The notes under the pieces: model-generated
Told to the model about the DNA's origin: nothing
The model's database searches: none
What the model saw: only the letters and a program-made list of their open reading frames with translations
Source: a virus
DNA length: 53,044 nucleotides
Direction: 5' to 3' (one strand)
IMG/VR virus record: IMGVR_UViG_3300044530_001358
Location: 1-53,044 of that record
Program-made: the position numbers and the translations under genes
Shown: in pieces, positions 16,637 through 24,265 of the stretch
Layout of the letters: each line of letters opens with the position of its first letter
How positions within the stretch are numbered: position 1 is the stretch's first letter

Positions 16637-17953
16637 TTAGTCTTGTAGGTCCCACATTCCACCACCCATGTCAGTTCCTCTTGCTTGTACACTTTCAGGT
16701 ACTCTAACATTTGGACTTCCTTTAAGGTTTAAGAAAAATAGGTTTGGTAATTCAGAAACACACTCAGGTATTTCAGTAAGTTTTTTGTTGTTAATTAACG
16801 CTAAAAATCTTAATTTAGGTAAATTACAGATTGAATCAGGAATACTCTCAACACAATTGTCAAACAAAACCATATTCAAATCTTTAAATCTACCAATAGA
16901 TTCAGGGATGGTAATTATAACATCATTCTTATCTCTGTTTTGAATTTGGAACTCTTTCAACGTTGATGGTAGATTATCAATTAAATCATCTAAACCGTAA
17001 AGTCCGATAAATTTACCAACAGCCCCGTGACTAAAACTATCAATAACTAGTTTTTCACCACCAACGGTTAATCCTTGTGCAAACTCAGGTTTAAAGAAAT
17101 CTTTTAACTCAGACATTGGTCCGTTTAAATAGTTAACCAAATCAATTTGACGGTCATCCTTATCCATGAATTGATTACTTGGGAAATGGAATTGGTATCT
17201 TTCTTTTGGTAAACCTGTATCAGAGGTAACGTCTGTATCACCTGATTTATATATTACATACAAAGGTCCGTCTTTAATGTATCTCTCAAAATATGATAGG
17301 CCTGGTGCTGATGTACACCATCTAGTTTCTTTTTGATTACCACCATAGAAACAAGCTGCCTCTTTACCAACCGCTCCCTTATCTTTAATCTCAATAACTC
17401 TCCATGTTGGACCGTCAAATAATAATTTAGAACCAGGATGAACAGGTGCCGATTTTCTTTCAGATTTAGTTGTTGTCGCTAAAGTTAAATCAAAGTCTTT
17501 AACCGCATCATATAATAATGATGGAGTTAGTTTATTAATGTCCCTCATATCTTGAGGTAATCTGTTCTTGAATCTTTCAAACTTTGTAAGGTCATCAGTA
17601 ACCTTATATAAGTCCTCCATGAAAGTTTCTTTAACTTGTTTTACTTCTTTTTCATAACCATTATCGCCAGGTTGTCTTTCAGTTTTTGGTAATAAATAAT
17701 TCTTAATTAACCATTGAACATACTTACCAGCCTTAACTTTAGCAAGTTCTTTAGAATCCGCAGTTAACATGTTAACATTATTAGTTCTAGTAGTAGGGTC
17801 AGCATTAACTAATAAGATAAACTCATCTTTATTTAACTTTGGCTTAACCTTATTTCCTTCTTTATCTTTTGACGGTTTAGTTAACGCATCAAATAATAAT
17901 TCGAATCTTGATTGTTCAAGAATAACTGTTTTTAATAACGACGTAAATTTCAT
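16637..17953 (-). CDS. Tagged WCT-motif protein fused to leucine-rich repeats
   Basis: 438 aa; ATG at 17953 chosen because a TATTTATA box lies upstream and the tag begins there. The N-terminus MKFTSLLKTVILEQ ends in I-L-E-Q. KYVQWLIKNYL (78-88), FERFKNRLPQDMRDIN (125-140) and the core C201-F-Y-G, T210-R-W212-C213-T-S-A, FERYIKDGPLYVI repeat the order seen in the protein at 9512-11269. Residues about 330-430 form several leucine-rich repeats (FKDLNMVLFDNCVESIPDSI, LPKLRFLALINNKKLTEIPE), a fold used for protein recognition. A packaged effector that binds a host protein through its LRRs is an inference; the WCT domain has no function known to me. Confidence 0.85.
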   Translation of the reverse strand: MKFTSLLKTVILEQSRFELLFDALTKPSKDKEGNKVKPKLNKDEFILLVNADPTTRTNNVNMLTADSKELAKVKAGKYVQWLIKNYLLPKTERQPGDNGYEKEVKQVKETFMEDLYKVTDDLTKFERFKNRLPQDMRDINKLTPSLLYDAVKDFDLTLATTTKSERKSAPVHPGSKLLFDGPTWRVIEIKDKGAVGKEAACFYGGNQKETRWCTSAPGLSYFERYIKDGPLYVIYKSGDTDVTSDTGLPKERYQFHFPSNQFMDKDDRQIDLVNYLNGPMSELKDFFKPEFAQGLTVGGEKLVIDSFSHGAVGKFIGLYGLDDLIDNLPSTLKEFQIQNRDKNDVIITIPESIGRFKDLNMVLFDNCVESIPDSICNLPKLRFLALINNKKLTEIPECVSELPNLFFLNLKGSPNVRVPESVQARGTDMGGGMWDLQD

Positions 17954-17970
17954 CTGCGGTATTTTTATAC

Positions 17971-17978
17971 TATAAATA
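17971..17978 (-). promoter_or_regulatory. TATTTATA box, candidate late promoter
   Basis: Exact 8-mer on the minus strand 17 nt before the ATG at 17953; the context ATATTTATAGTATAA matches that before the gene at 47515. Confidence 0.45.
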
Positions 17979-17999
17979 TATTGAAGACACAAAAGTAAC

Positions 18000-18839
18000 T
18001 TAATAATTTAATATTAACAACTCTTCTCCCATATTTTGTTTTGTACCTTTCTTTGCTGCGGCTGCTTTAGCAAACTCTTTTTTCTCCCATCTATATTTGT
18101 CCTCAGGAAACCATTCATGTAATAAATCAAAATCATAATAAGATAAACTGAACTTACCTTGTATGTTTTTTAAACAATCTGCTAATCTCTCATGGTCTTT
18201 TCTTCCAAAATCATGATTAGAATAATAATTTTCAGTTCGATAATAGGGTGGGTCTAAATAAATGTATGTGGTTGGTGAATCATACTTTTTAATAACGTCA
18301 GCAAAATCCATATTCTCAACATCTGTTATCCTTAAGAAATGTTCAACCCATTCAGGTTTTAATAACTTATCCCTGAATGTAAGATATTTTGATTTATACT
18401 TACCTTTCAAGTCAATGAATGAACTTGTCTCAGGTTTACTACCGCTAAACACAGATGTTAAAATATAAACATACTTTGATGCCACCACATAGTCAGGGTA
18501 GTTAATTGTAAATCCACTCTCAAACAACTCTGATTGAAAGTTATTGAATTGTTCTTTATAGATAGTCGGCGTAATTTCTTCCCCAAATTGTTGACAAGGA
18601 ATAGAATTAATCGCCTCCAACAATAGTGTCGGATTTTTAATACACTGAAATAAATTATAATTCAGTGGATTGAAGTCGTTATAAACGACCTTCTTAAGAT
18701 TAGGGTACTTTGATAAGTCCATGTTAAAGAAACACCAAAACATTCCTCCGAAAGTTTCAAGATATGTTTCCATATCTTCAGGATAGAACGGAACTATCCA
18801 TTTTCCTATTTTTGATTTTCCACCGATGTATGAGATCAT
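18000..18839 (-). CDS. Dam-type DNA adenine methylase (D12 class)
   Basis: 279 aa. MISYIGGKSKIGKWIVPFYP and ETFGGMFWCFFN form the AdoMet-binding motif I region, VVYNDFNPLNYNLF is the acidic motif II, and YIYLDPPYYRTENYY is the catalytic DPPY of alpha-class N6-adenine methyltransferases. A C-terminal GEELLILNY closes the fold. Phage Dam enzymes modify GATC-like sites to resist restriction; the target is not predictable here. It is the second methylase in the window and of a different class from the one at 7207. A TATACTTG sequence at 18855-18862 is a near match to TAnnTTTG. Confidence 0.92.
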   Translation of the reverse strand: MISYIGGKSKIGKWIVPFYPEDMETYLETFGGMFWCFFNMDLSKYPNLKKVVYNDFNPLNYNLFQCIKNPTLLLEAINSIPCQQFGEEITPTIYKEQFNNFQSELFESGFTINYPDYVVASKYVYILTSVFSGSKPETSSFIDLKGKYKSKYLTFRDKLLKPEWVEHFLRITDVENMDFADVIKKYDSPTTYIYLDPPYYRTENYYSNHDFGRKDHERLADCLKNIQGKFSLSYYDFDLLHEWFPEDKYRWEKKEFAKAAAAKKGTKQNMGEELLILNY

Positions 18840-18885
18840 ATAATTACTTTTCTACAAGTATACGAAAAAAACTTCAAAAAGCAAA

Positions 18886-19062
18886 TTATTTATAACAATT
18901 TTTGTATGGACGGCAGGACGCCTTTTGAGTGAATCCCATTTTACGACATGGAGTCTTCTCACAATATGATTGACTATATTTGCGAGGTTTCTTATATTTG
19001 TGTTGTTCTTTTTCATCAAGATATTGATATAGAACTCTTTTAATAATCTGCTCAAGTAACAT
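18886..19062 (-). CDS. Small Cys-containing phage protein, 58 aa
   Basis: Frame chosen by its start at a TATTTATA box and its pattern: MLLEQIIKRVLYQYLDEKEQ, a basic stretch, then SYCEKTPCRKMGFTQKASC and RPYKNCYK. A C-terminal GF-[ST]-QK-x-SC-[KR] motif is familiar from small proteins of many myoviruses, where the function is unknown. An overlapping frame on the same strand lacks this pattern and is rejected. The gene is divergent from the plus-strand gene at 19076, with 13 nt between the start codons. Confidence 0.75.
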   Translation of the reverse strand: MLLEQIIKRVLYQYLDEKEQHKYKKPRKYSQSYCEKTPCRKMGFTQKASCRPYKNCYK

Positions 19063-19065
19063 AAT

Positions 19066-19073
19066 TATAAATA
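19066..19073 (-). promoter_or_regulatory. TATTTATA box between divergent starts
   Basis: Exact box on the minus strand only 3 nt before the ATG at 19062; read on the plus strand it is TATAAATA, 2 nt before the ATG at 19076. It is the only promoter-like sequence in the 13-bp gap. Confidence 0.4.
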
Positions 19074-19075
19074 TA

Positions 19076-19237
19076 ATGGAAAACTACGAACAACAAAAAT
19101 CCGAATGTAAAACATGTAAACAAAAAGGACCAGGAACATTCCAAATTGGAACTATACTTTTAGGTTTTTATATTTTATTCATATCAATTTACGGAACAAT
19201 TGAATTATTTAAACATATTGTTTCTTGGTTTAAATAG
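19076..19237 (+). CDS. Small membrane protein with CxxC, 53 aa
   Basis: The N-terminus has a Cys pair ([11 protein letters not shown]), followed by one hydrophobic helix ([19 protein letters not shown]) and a short basic tail. Single-pass inner-membrane topology is likely. It ends in TAG and overlaps the convergent DnaJ gene by 8 nt. Function is unknown. Confidence 0.65.
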   Translation: MENYEQQKSECKTCKQKGPGTFQIGTILLGFYILFISIYGTIELFKHIVSWFK

Positions 19238-20171
19238 TCCTATCAAACTTAACATTTAGTTTTACAAACATATCTCCACCTGAATATCCTTTATTTCTCA
19301 ATCTTAAAGGTTTTGAGGTGTCGAATGTTTTTAACGCGTTCATAATTAAATTTCCATCAGGATGTGGTATTGTAAATGTATCTTGTTTAACTTCCTCTAA
19401 ATTTAAAAATAAATTGTAAACCAAGTCATTATTTATTTTTTCAAATCCATCTTTAGTTACCACTTCTATTTGAATAACCAAATCACCATATTCACCATTT
19501 TTAAAGTCACCTAAATCCGCCAACTTTAAATATTGACCATTATCAACACCAACAGGTAATTTAACATTTATTTCCCGAGCATTGGATTTAACTCCATTAC
19601 CACCACAATTATAACATCTGTGTACTAAAGTATATCCTCTACCCCCACAAGAACCACACGCAGTTCTAATTTGTTGAGTCATAAAACCAGTTCCAAAAGC
19701 TTTAACTTGGAATCCAGCACCTCTGCAAGTATTACACACTTGTTGGTCTCCTCCACTCCCATTACATATGTCACATTTATCATCCTTAATATAATTAATA
19801 GTTTTATCAGAACCTCGGTAAGACTCTATTGGACTAACTTGAACTTTAATTATTTTATCAGGAGCTGACTTTCGTCTTTGGGTATTGTTAAATGGGTTGT
19901 TTTGTTGATTACCAAACATTTGATTAATAAAATCTTCATATGACATCTGATTACCGCCACCAGCAAAAGGATTACTCAAACGATTATCATAATCCTTTCT
20001 TTTATTCTCATCACCAACGATATCATACGCTTGAGCAATTTCTTTAAATTTATCAGCGCCATCAGGGTTTTTATCTGGATGGTATTGTATTGCGAGTTTT
20101 CTGTACGCTTTTTTGATGTCATCTTGAGTAGCGTCTTTACTTACTCCTAATATTTCGTAATAATTATTCAT
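19230..20171 (-). CDS. dnaJ: DnaJ (Hsp40) co-chaperone
   Basis: 313 aa; ATG at 20171 ([10 protein letters not shown]) chosen over an upstream TTG. All parts of a type I Hsp40 are present: J domain with the catalytic HPD (YHPDKNPDG, about residues 32-40), a short Gly/Phe/Asn region ([15 protein letters not shown]), four CxxCxGxG-like zinc-finger repeats ([32 protein letters not shown]) and two C-terminal beta domains ending early. It stimulates the ATPase of host DnaK and hands over unfolded proteins. It is shorter than the usual 370 aa, mainly at the C-terminal dimerisation end. The start codon faces the plus-strand start at 20174 with 2 nt between. Confidence 0.93.
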   Translation of the reverse strand: MNNYYEILGVSKDATQDDIKKAYRKLAIQYHPDKNPDGADKFKEIAQAYDIVGDENKRKDYDNRLSNPFAGGGNQMSYEDFINQMFGNQQNNPFNNTQRRKSAPDKIIKVQVSPIESYRGSDKTINYIKDDKCDICNGSGGDQQVCNTCRGAGFQVKAFGTGFMTQQIRTACGSCGGRGYTLVHRCYNCGGNGVKSNAREINVKLPVGVDNGQYLKLADLGDFKNGEYGDLVIQIEVVTKDGFEKINNDLVYNLFLNLEEVKQDTFTIPHPDGNLIMNALKTFDTSKPLRLRNKGYSGGDMFVKLNVKFDRTI

Positions 20172-20173
20172 AT

Positions 20174-20821
20174 ATGGCAAACTATTTGGTAGTCTTATTT
20201 AAGAATAAAACAAGAAAAAAAATTATAAAGAAGTTTATAACTTTATCTCGTGCTAAAAATTATTTTAAACAGTTAATTAAAGAGTCTAATGATGTAATTT
20301 TTGAGGTTTTAGTTGAGAATGGTAAAGAGTGTAGATTTGAATTAGGATTAATTGAAATGTCCGTAAATCAATCTGCACCTGTATATATGACCGATGAGTT
20401 TGGTAGAAGTGTTAAGGTTAAGTTAGAAGATGGAGGTATGTCTATATTATCAATAAACCATTACAAAGAAGAAGATTTAATTTATGATGTTAGAAATAAG
20501 ATAAAGATTACCGCCCAGGAATTTATTAAAAAACACTTAAAAGGTGATGGGTTAAAAATGGTATCAGTACTTAACAACAAAGTTATCCTACAAAAAGACG
20601 AAGAAATTGATTTATTTTCACTAAAAAATGAATCAGAGTGTACTAGATTTGTTGAGTCTTTATCTTCATATTTCTTTAAAAGAAAAAGGGGAGACTGTCT
20701 TTTTATTAAAGATTGTTCCTCCCCTCAACGAAAATATTTGTATAGTTTGTTAGAATCTAACGGATTTGATAAAAAAGTTTTATATCGTAAGTTTACGACT
20801 TATCCTGTTCGTCCAAAATAA
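20174..20821 (+). CDS. Hypothetical protein, 215 aa
   Basis: Lys-rich N-terminus ([20 protein letters not shown]) followed by mixed alpha/beta sequence ([38 protein letters not shown]) and a C-terminal Cys-containing part ([20 protein letters not shown]). It is not recognised. The start is face to face with that of dnaJ in the octamer CATATATG, and the end overlaps the convergent gene at 20793 by 29 nt, so no private promoter or terminator space exists. Confidence 0.7.
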   Translation: MANYLVVLFKNKTRKKIIKKFITLSRAKNYFKQLIKESNDVIFEVLVENGKECRFELGLIEMSVNQSAPVYMTDEFGRSVKVKLEDGGMSILSINHYKEEDLIYDVRNKIKITAQEFIKKHLKGDGLKMVSVLNNKVILQKDEEIDLFSLKNESECTRFVESLSSYFFKRKRGDCLFIKDCSSPQRKYLYSLLESNGFDKKVLYRKFTTYPVRPK

Positions 20822-21026
20822 AATGGAACTCGGTTCCTGATATATCAATAGAAAACTGTTTGTGGTATCTATCAACCTCTCTAAAGTGATTAATGACATT
20901 GGTGTACTCACCTTTAGGTAATTCAAAGATAATGGTACCTTTACCACTAAAAAGGGTTTGGACTGATTCTGCAATCAACGCCAATTTTTCTATTTCCCCA
21001 AAAGTATTATTTTTATTCTCTTCCAT
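20793..21026 (-). CDS. Hypothetical protein, 77 aa
   Basis: Small alpha/beta protein ([47 protein letters not shown]). It has no recognised domain and no membrane segment. Its start lies inside the end of the upstream gene (37-nt overlap), which argues for coupled translation if both are real. Confidence 0.6.
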   Translation of the reverse strand: MEENKNNTFGEIEKLALIAESVQTLFSGKGTIIFELPKGEYTNVINHFREVDRYHKQFSIDISGTEFHFILDEQDKS

Positions 21027-21184
21027 AAACTTAATTTAACGGGCTTAGGAAAAAGCTCGTCTTTTTTTAACCCCTTTATTTCTCTAACAATTTTTTCTTT
21101 TTGTCTATCCAACTCTCTTTTGTCTTTTAGTGTTTCACTATTGAACCAATTCAGTAATTGTTGACTCCTGTCTGTCTTGCTCAT
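20990..21184 (-). CDS. Small basic protein, 64 aa
   Basis: Lys/Arg-rich, likely helical (KDKRELDRQKEKIVREIKGL, then KLSLWKRIKIILLGK). It overlaps its upstream neighbour by 47 nt and its downstream neighbour by 37 nt, unusual even for this compact genome, so the call is moderate. Confidence 0.5.
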   Translation of the reverse strand: MSKTDRSQQLLNWFNSETLKDKRELDRQKEKIVREIKGLKKDELFPKPVKLSLWKRIKIILLGK

Positions 21185-21599
21185 TGTCTAATTCATTCTC
21201 TAATTCTGTATCTAACTCTGTATCAAGGTCTCCCTCATCAAAATCAAAGTATAGATTCTGTAATTTATCTAAATCAGTTTTTTCAAAAGTTTGTTTTAGT
21301 TGTTCTACTGTTTGCTTAAACAATCTTTCTTTTAACTCTCTTTCTTTATTTAATTTAATTACCTTACCAATCTTAACTAAAGTGATTGACATATCTTTTT
21401 CGGCAATTGGACAAATAAATGTTATTCCTTTTGAGTTTTGATCATCAACCTCAAACCCAATAACCTGTCCTTCATCTACTATACTCTTAGGTATAGACCA
21501 TTTAGTTGGGAACTTCATATCAAAACTTAGATATGTCTCCAACTTTCTAATTGAATGGATATATTCAACGAATGGTAATATTTCTTTATAAAAACTCAT
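21138..21599 (-). CDS. Hypothetical protein with acidic tail, 153 aa
   Basis: The N-terminal two-thirds is a mixed fold (SFDMKFPTKWSIPKSIVDEG, GITFICPIAEKDMSITLVKI). The C-terminal part is highly acidic and repetitive (FDEGDLDTELDTELENELDN). The acidic tail could bind a basic partner or mimic nucleic acid, but this is speculation. It overlaps the next gene upstream by 4 nt. Confidence 0.65.
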   Translation of the reverse strand: MSFYKEILPFVEYIHSIRKLETYLSFDMKFPTKWSIPKSIVDEGQVIGFEVDDQNSKGITFICPIAEKDMSITLVKIGKVIKLNKERELKERLFKQTVEQLKQTFEKTDLDKLQNLYFDFDEGDLDTELDTELENELDNEQDRQESTITELVQ

Positions 21600-21784
21600 T
21601 TTTGTAATAGATATGTTATAATATAACTAATTGATACTCCTAAGAGGATAAGTTCCCTGTTACTATAGACCAATGGTTTTGGTTCTTTTTGTAACAGGGC
21701 ACCTAAAAAATTTGTGACATTTTTTAATGACACCAATATTGTGAAAACAAATATAAAAAGATATATTGTATCAATATTATGCAT
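21596..21784 (-). CDS. Small two-helix membrane protein, 62 aa
   Basis: Two hydrophobic helices (YLFIFVFTILVSLKNVTNFLG and LILLGVSISYIITYLL) flank a short charged loop (QKEPKPLVYSNRE). It overlaps the Hc1-like gene by 8 nt and the downstream gene by 4 nt. Size and topology would suit a class II holin or a membrane accessory, but no lysis gene is adjacent. Confidence 0.65.
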   Translation of the reverse strand: MHNIDTIYLFIFVFTILVSLKNVTNFLGALLQKEPKPLVYSNRELILLGVSISYIITYLLQK

Positions 21785-21959
21785 TTTTTTCTGTCTTGTT
21801 GTGTTCTAAAATTTCACCTCTTAATTGTTGAAGTAATGCCTTCAACTCTTGAGCAGATTTTCTAGCTCTTGTTCCTGCGCTTTTGTTACCGCCAAAAAAC
21901 TTTGTAGTATCTACTGAAAGTAATTCAGTCAACACTTTAATTTGTTCTAATGTTTCCAT
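21777..21959 (-). CDS. Hc1-like histone H1 homologue
   Basis: 60 aa. The pattern METLEQIKVLTELL, TTKFFGGNKSAGTRARKSAQ and ELKALLQQLRGEILEHNK matches the short Bacteroidota histone H1-like (Hc1) proteins, whose core is GNxAAGTRARKxxQELKxLAQEIRxE. Those proteins bind DNA and compact the nucleoid. The phage copy keeps the GTRARK core and the following amphipathic helix but lacks the lysine-rich tail of longer Hc1 proteins. It might coat phage DNA, assist packaging or reshape the host nucleoid. Family call is by pattern memory only. Confidence 0.7.
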   Translation of the reverse strand: METLEQIKVLTELLSVDTTKFFGGNKSAGTRARKSAQELKALLQQLRGEILEHNKTEKNA

Positions 21960-22037
21960 TTCTTTAAAAATTGTAATTGTTTATTTTAATAATTAAAAAG
22001 TAAGTTTTTTCCTTCTGGTGTAAATAGAATCAACGAT

Positions 22038-22496
22038 TTATTCCATATTTTTTTCCATTAATTTATATAATTCTGTTAATAAATCTAAATCTGATTTAGA
22101 AAATGTTACCTCAGTGTCAAATATTTCATTTAAAAATTTATCGATTGAATGTTTTATACTAGTTTTAGATTGATTATAGAATGTGTCCATAAAAAAAGAT
22201 TGGAAATATTCTTTGTGATCACCATTTAATTTAATAATAATATTTTCTTTTTTAAAGTCATTAATCATTTTTTTCCAACACCATTCAAAATGAGACGCAT
22301 TATCTTCATCAGATAGCGTTATTTTGGTCTCAGATATGTTTTCTCCGAGATACGTATCCATAATAATTTTGGTTAATGACTTAGAGATATCACCATACAA
22401 TTCAATTTTTTCATAATTCATATTATGAATATTGAACCATATTATAACTTCTTCTTGAGGCATTGGCTTAGTCATCCAATTAAAAAAATTCTCCAT
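22038..22496 (-). CDS. Hypothetical protein, 152 aa
   Basis: Helix-rich acidic protein (KIELYGDISKSLTKIIMDTY, KSDLDLLTELYKLMEKNME), not recognised. Two starts are possible: ATG at 22496 (MENFFNW), which lies inside the 3' arm of a 14-bp terminator-like hairpin, or ATG at 22475 (MTKPMPQEE), which would put the whole terminator upstream. I favour neither strongly; the second is simpler. Confidence 0.65.
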   Translation of the reverse strand: MENFFNWMTKPMPQEEVIIWFNIHNMNYEKIELYGDISKSLTKIIMDTYLGENISETKITLSDEDNASHFEWCWKKMINDFKKENIIIKLNGDHKEYFQSFFMDTFYNQSKTSIKHSIDKFLNEIFDTEVTFSKSDLDLLTELYKLMEKNME

Positions 22497-22520
22497 AGAA
22501 TGTTGTTTCTATGGAGAATT
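22482..22520 (-). terminator. Terminator hairpin reaching into the next start codon
   Basis: On the minus strand AATTCTCCATAGAA, a 6-nt loop and TTCTATGGAGAATT give a perfect 14-bp stem, followed at once by a T run. It ends the 22549 operon. The 3' arm contains the ATG at 22496, so it could also sequester that start. Confidence 0.85.
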
Positions 22521-22548
22521 ATAGTCTAATTTTATTAAATGTGAATTT

Positions 22549-24240
22549 TTATTGAGTTTTTCTATTATAAGATATCAAATTTTTCATTTTCTGTAAATCT
22601 TCGTTGATAATCTTAGTTGCTTTAGCTTCTGTAGACTCCAATTGACTCATGATTTTGTTTGCTTTACCTGTTGAGCCTCCTTTAATACTTTTTAAAGAAC
22701 CTGGTTGTTTTTTACCCCCAGCAATATCAACAGGTGCGATTGTTTTTTTATAAGTACCATTCATTTGTTCTGCACCATATAAATTTTCATCAAAGTTCTT
22801 TTTAAATCTTTCTCCAACCTTCTCACTTCTTTTTGAAACGTTACCTAACGCTTTACCATCTTTTCCACTTACAGCATTACCGTTTTTAGAATCACCTTTA
22901 ATTTGTCTTGAAATCATTTCATCGTCTGGTTTAATTTCATCATAAACAAGATTTGTCATACCAGGATAAGAAAAAGCTTCAATGTATTCCTCAACCGCAT
23001 CTGATGGGTGGTACTTCATCTCATTATGTTCTTTCTCCATGTCGTAATTACTTTGAGGGAAATCGTCAGGATTTTCATCATAACTTCCTCCACCCATATA
23101 CATGTCTTTCATGTAATCTTTCATTTTCTTAACGACTTCTTTAGCATACTTGTCATTTTCTTTTTGACTTTCACCTTGAGCTTTTTCAGTTTTCTTTAAA
23201 CCTTGAGGTTTATTAACACCAAAATTATTTTTTTCTGATGAGTCTTTAACTGTTTGTTCTTTAACAATATTTTCAATCATATCAATTAACTCATTCTCTG
23301 TTAACGATAAAGTATTTTTACTCTCATTAATATTTCCTAATGTTAATGCCATGTTAACTTGTTTTAACAACTTAGAATCCGCATCAGATAATTTTTTATC
23401 ACCTTTAGCTTTAGACATTAAATCTTTCTTAATTGAGTTTAATTTAGTTTTAGATATTTTTTGACTTTCAGGAATCCCTAACGCTTTATGTAACGCACCT
23501 TTTTTCATGTTAGTTTTTTGAATCCATTTGTCTTCAGATTCATTAACATTATATTCTTTACCATCAACTTCAAAACTATCATCACCAGATTTTTTAGCCT
23601 TAGCTAAAGCTCCTGTAAACGCATTACCTTCTTCAGTCTCAGCTTCTTCTTCCAACCCTTTAGCAATTCTAACTCTAAACGGTTTTCCACCGAACTTATC
23701 TTTATATTGATTAAAGAATTTTTCCCCATCATTTGGTGCAAACCATCTTTGATTTTTACCGTGTTTATCCATTAATGATGGAAAGTCTTCAAACTCCTCT
23801 TCATCGTAATCAAAATCAAATTCACCTGTATGTTCTCTGTCAGATTGGTCAAACCAACCATGTCCATCATCAAATGAACCAAACATTTTGTTTCTAATTT
23901 TGTTTTTAATTTTATTATCAGCTAAACCTTTACCAACATATGTTGGTTCATTTTGAGATAATTTTTCAACTTCTTCCTCTTCAGAATCATAACCAGTGTA
24001 AATTTCTTCAACTTCTTTTTTATGTGCTTTAGCGTCTCTTAGTTTTTTAAAATCTGCGGCAGTTATCTTACCTTTAGGTTCGGCAACATCAATTTTGGAC
24101 TGTTTACCACTAAGTTCCTCATCCATTTTAATTTCTTCCCATTGACCTTTTGTCTCTGTGATATGTTTAACTTTAGTCTCAATTTCTTCATTTAAAATCT
24201 TTGAGACTAATTTATCAATATTTTCTTGAAAGTTTTTCAT
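22549..24240 (-). CDS. Acidic prohead core/structural-type protein, 563 aa
   Basis: Strongly charged, low-hydrophobicity protein with long helical and disordered stretches. Several [L/I]-x-E sites occur: KILNEE near residue 16, VNESE and NINES in the middle, LTENELIDMIENIVKEQ near residue 310 and IINED near the end. NAFTGALAKAKKSGDDSFEV, then DGKEYNV, is a segment typical of T4-like head-associated proteins in cyanophages. No catalytic motif is visible. An exact TATTTATA box lies 14 nt upstream, and a strong terminator follows. I infer a scaffold or internal head protein processed by the prohead protease; direct evidence is lacking. Confidence 0.75.
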   Translation of the reverse strand: MKNFQENIDKLVSKILNEEIETKVKHITETKGQWEEIKMDEELSGKQSKIDVAEPKGKITAADFKKLRDAKAHKKEVEEIYTGYDSEEEEVEKLSQNEPTYVGKGLADNKIKNKIRNKMFGSFDDGHGWFDQSDREHTGEFDFDYDEEEFEDFPSLMDKHGKNQRWFAPNDGEKFFNQYKDKFGGKPFRVRIAKGLEEEAETEEGNAFTGALAKAKKSGDDSFEVDGKEYNVNESEDKWIQKTNMKKGALHKALGIPESQKISKTKLNSIKKDLMSKAKGDKKLSDADSKLLKQVNMALTLGNINESKNTLSLTENELIDMIENIVKEQTVKDSSEKNNFGVNKPQGLKKTEKAQGESQKENDKYAKEVVKKMKDYMKDMYMGGGSYDENPDDFPQSNYDMEKEHNEMKYHPSDAVEEYIEAFSYPGMTNLVYDEIKPDDEMISRQIKGDSKNGNAVSGKDGKALGNVSKRSEKVGERFKKNFDENLYGAEQMNGTYKKTIAPVDIAGGKKQPGSLKSIKGGSTGKANKIMSQLESTEAKATKIINEDLQKMKNLISYNRKTQ

Positions 24241-24254
24241 CTTGTATTTTTTAT

Positions 24255-24262
24255 TATAAATA
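24255..24262 (-). promoter_or_regulatory. TATTTATA box, candidate late promoter
   Basis: The minus strand reads GATATTTATAAT, 14 nt before the ATG at 24240, with the same spacing and flanks as the box at 7165. Confidence 0.45.
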
Positions 24263-24265
24263 TCT

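Noticed and set aside
18852-19055. 67-codon minus-strand frame overlapping the small Cys-containing gene
   Set aside because: The alternative frame starting at 19062 has a promoter box and the recognisable GFTQKASC pattern; this one has neither.
21596-21784. Assigning the two-helix protein as the holin
   Set aside because: Topology fits, but it is about 5 kb from the endolysin and next to the Hc1-like gene; no specific evidence.
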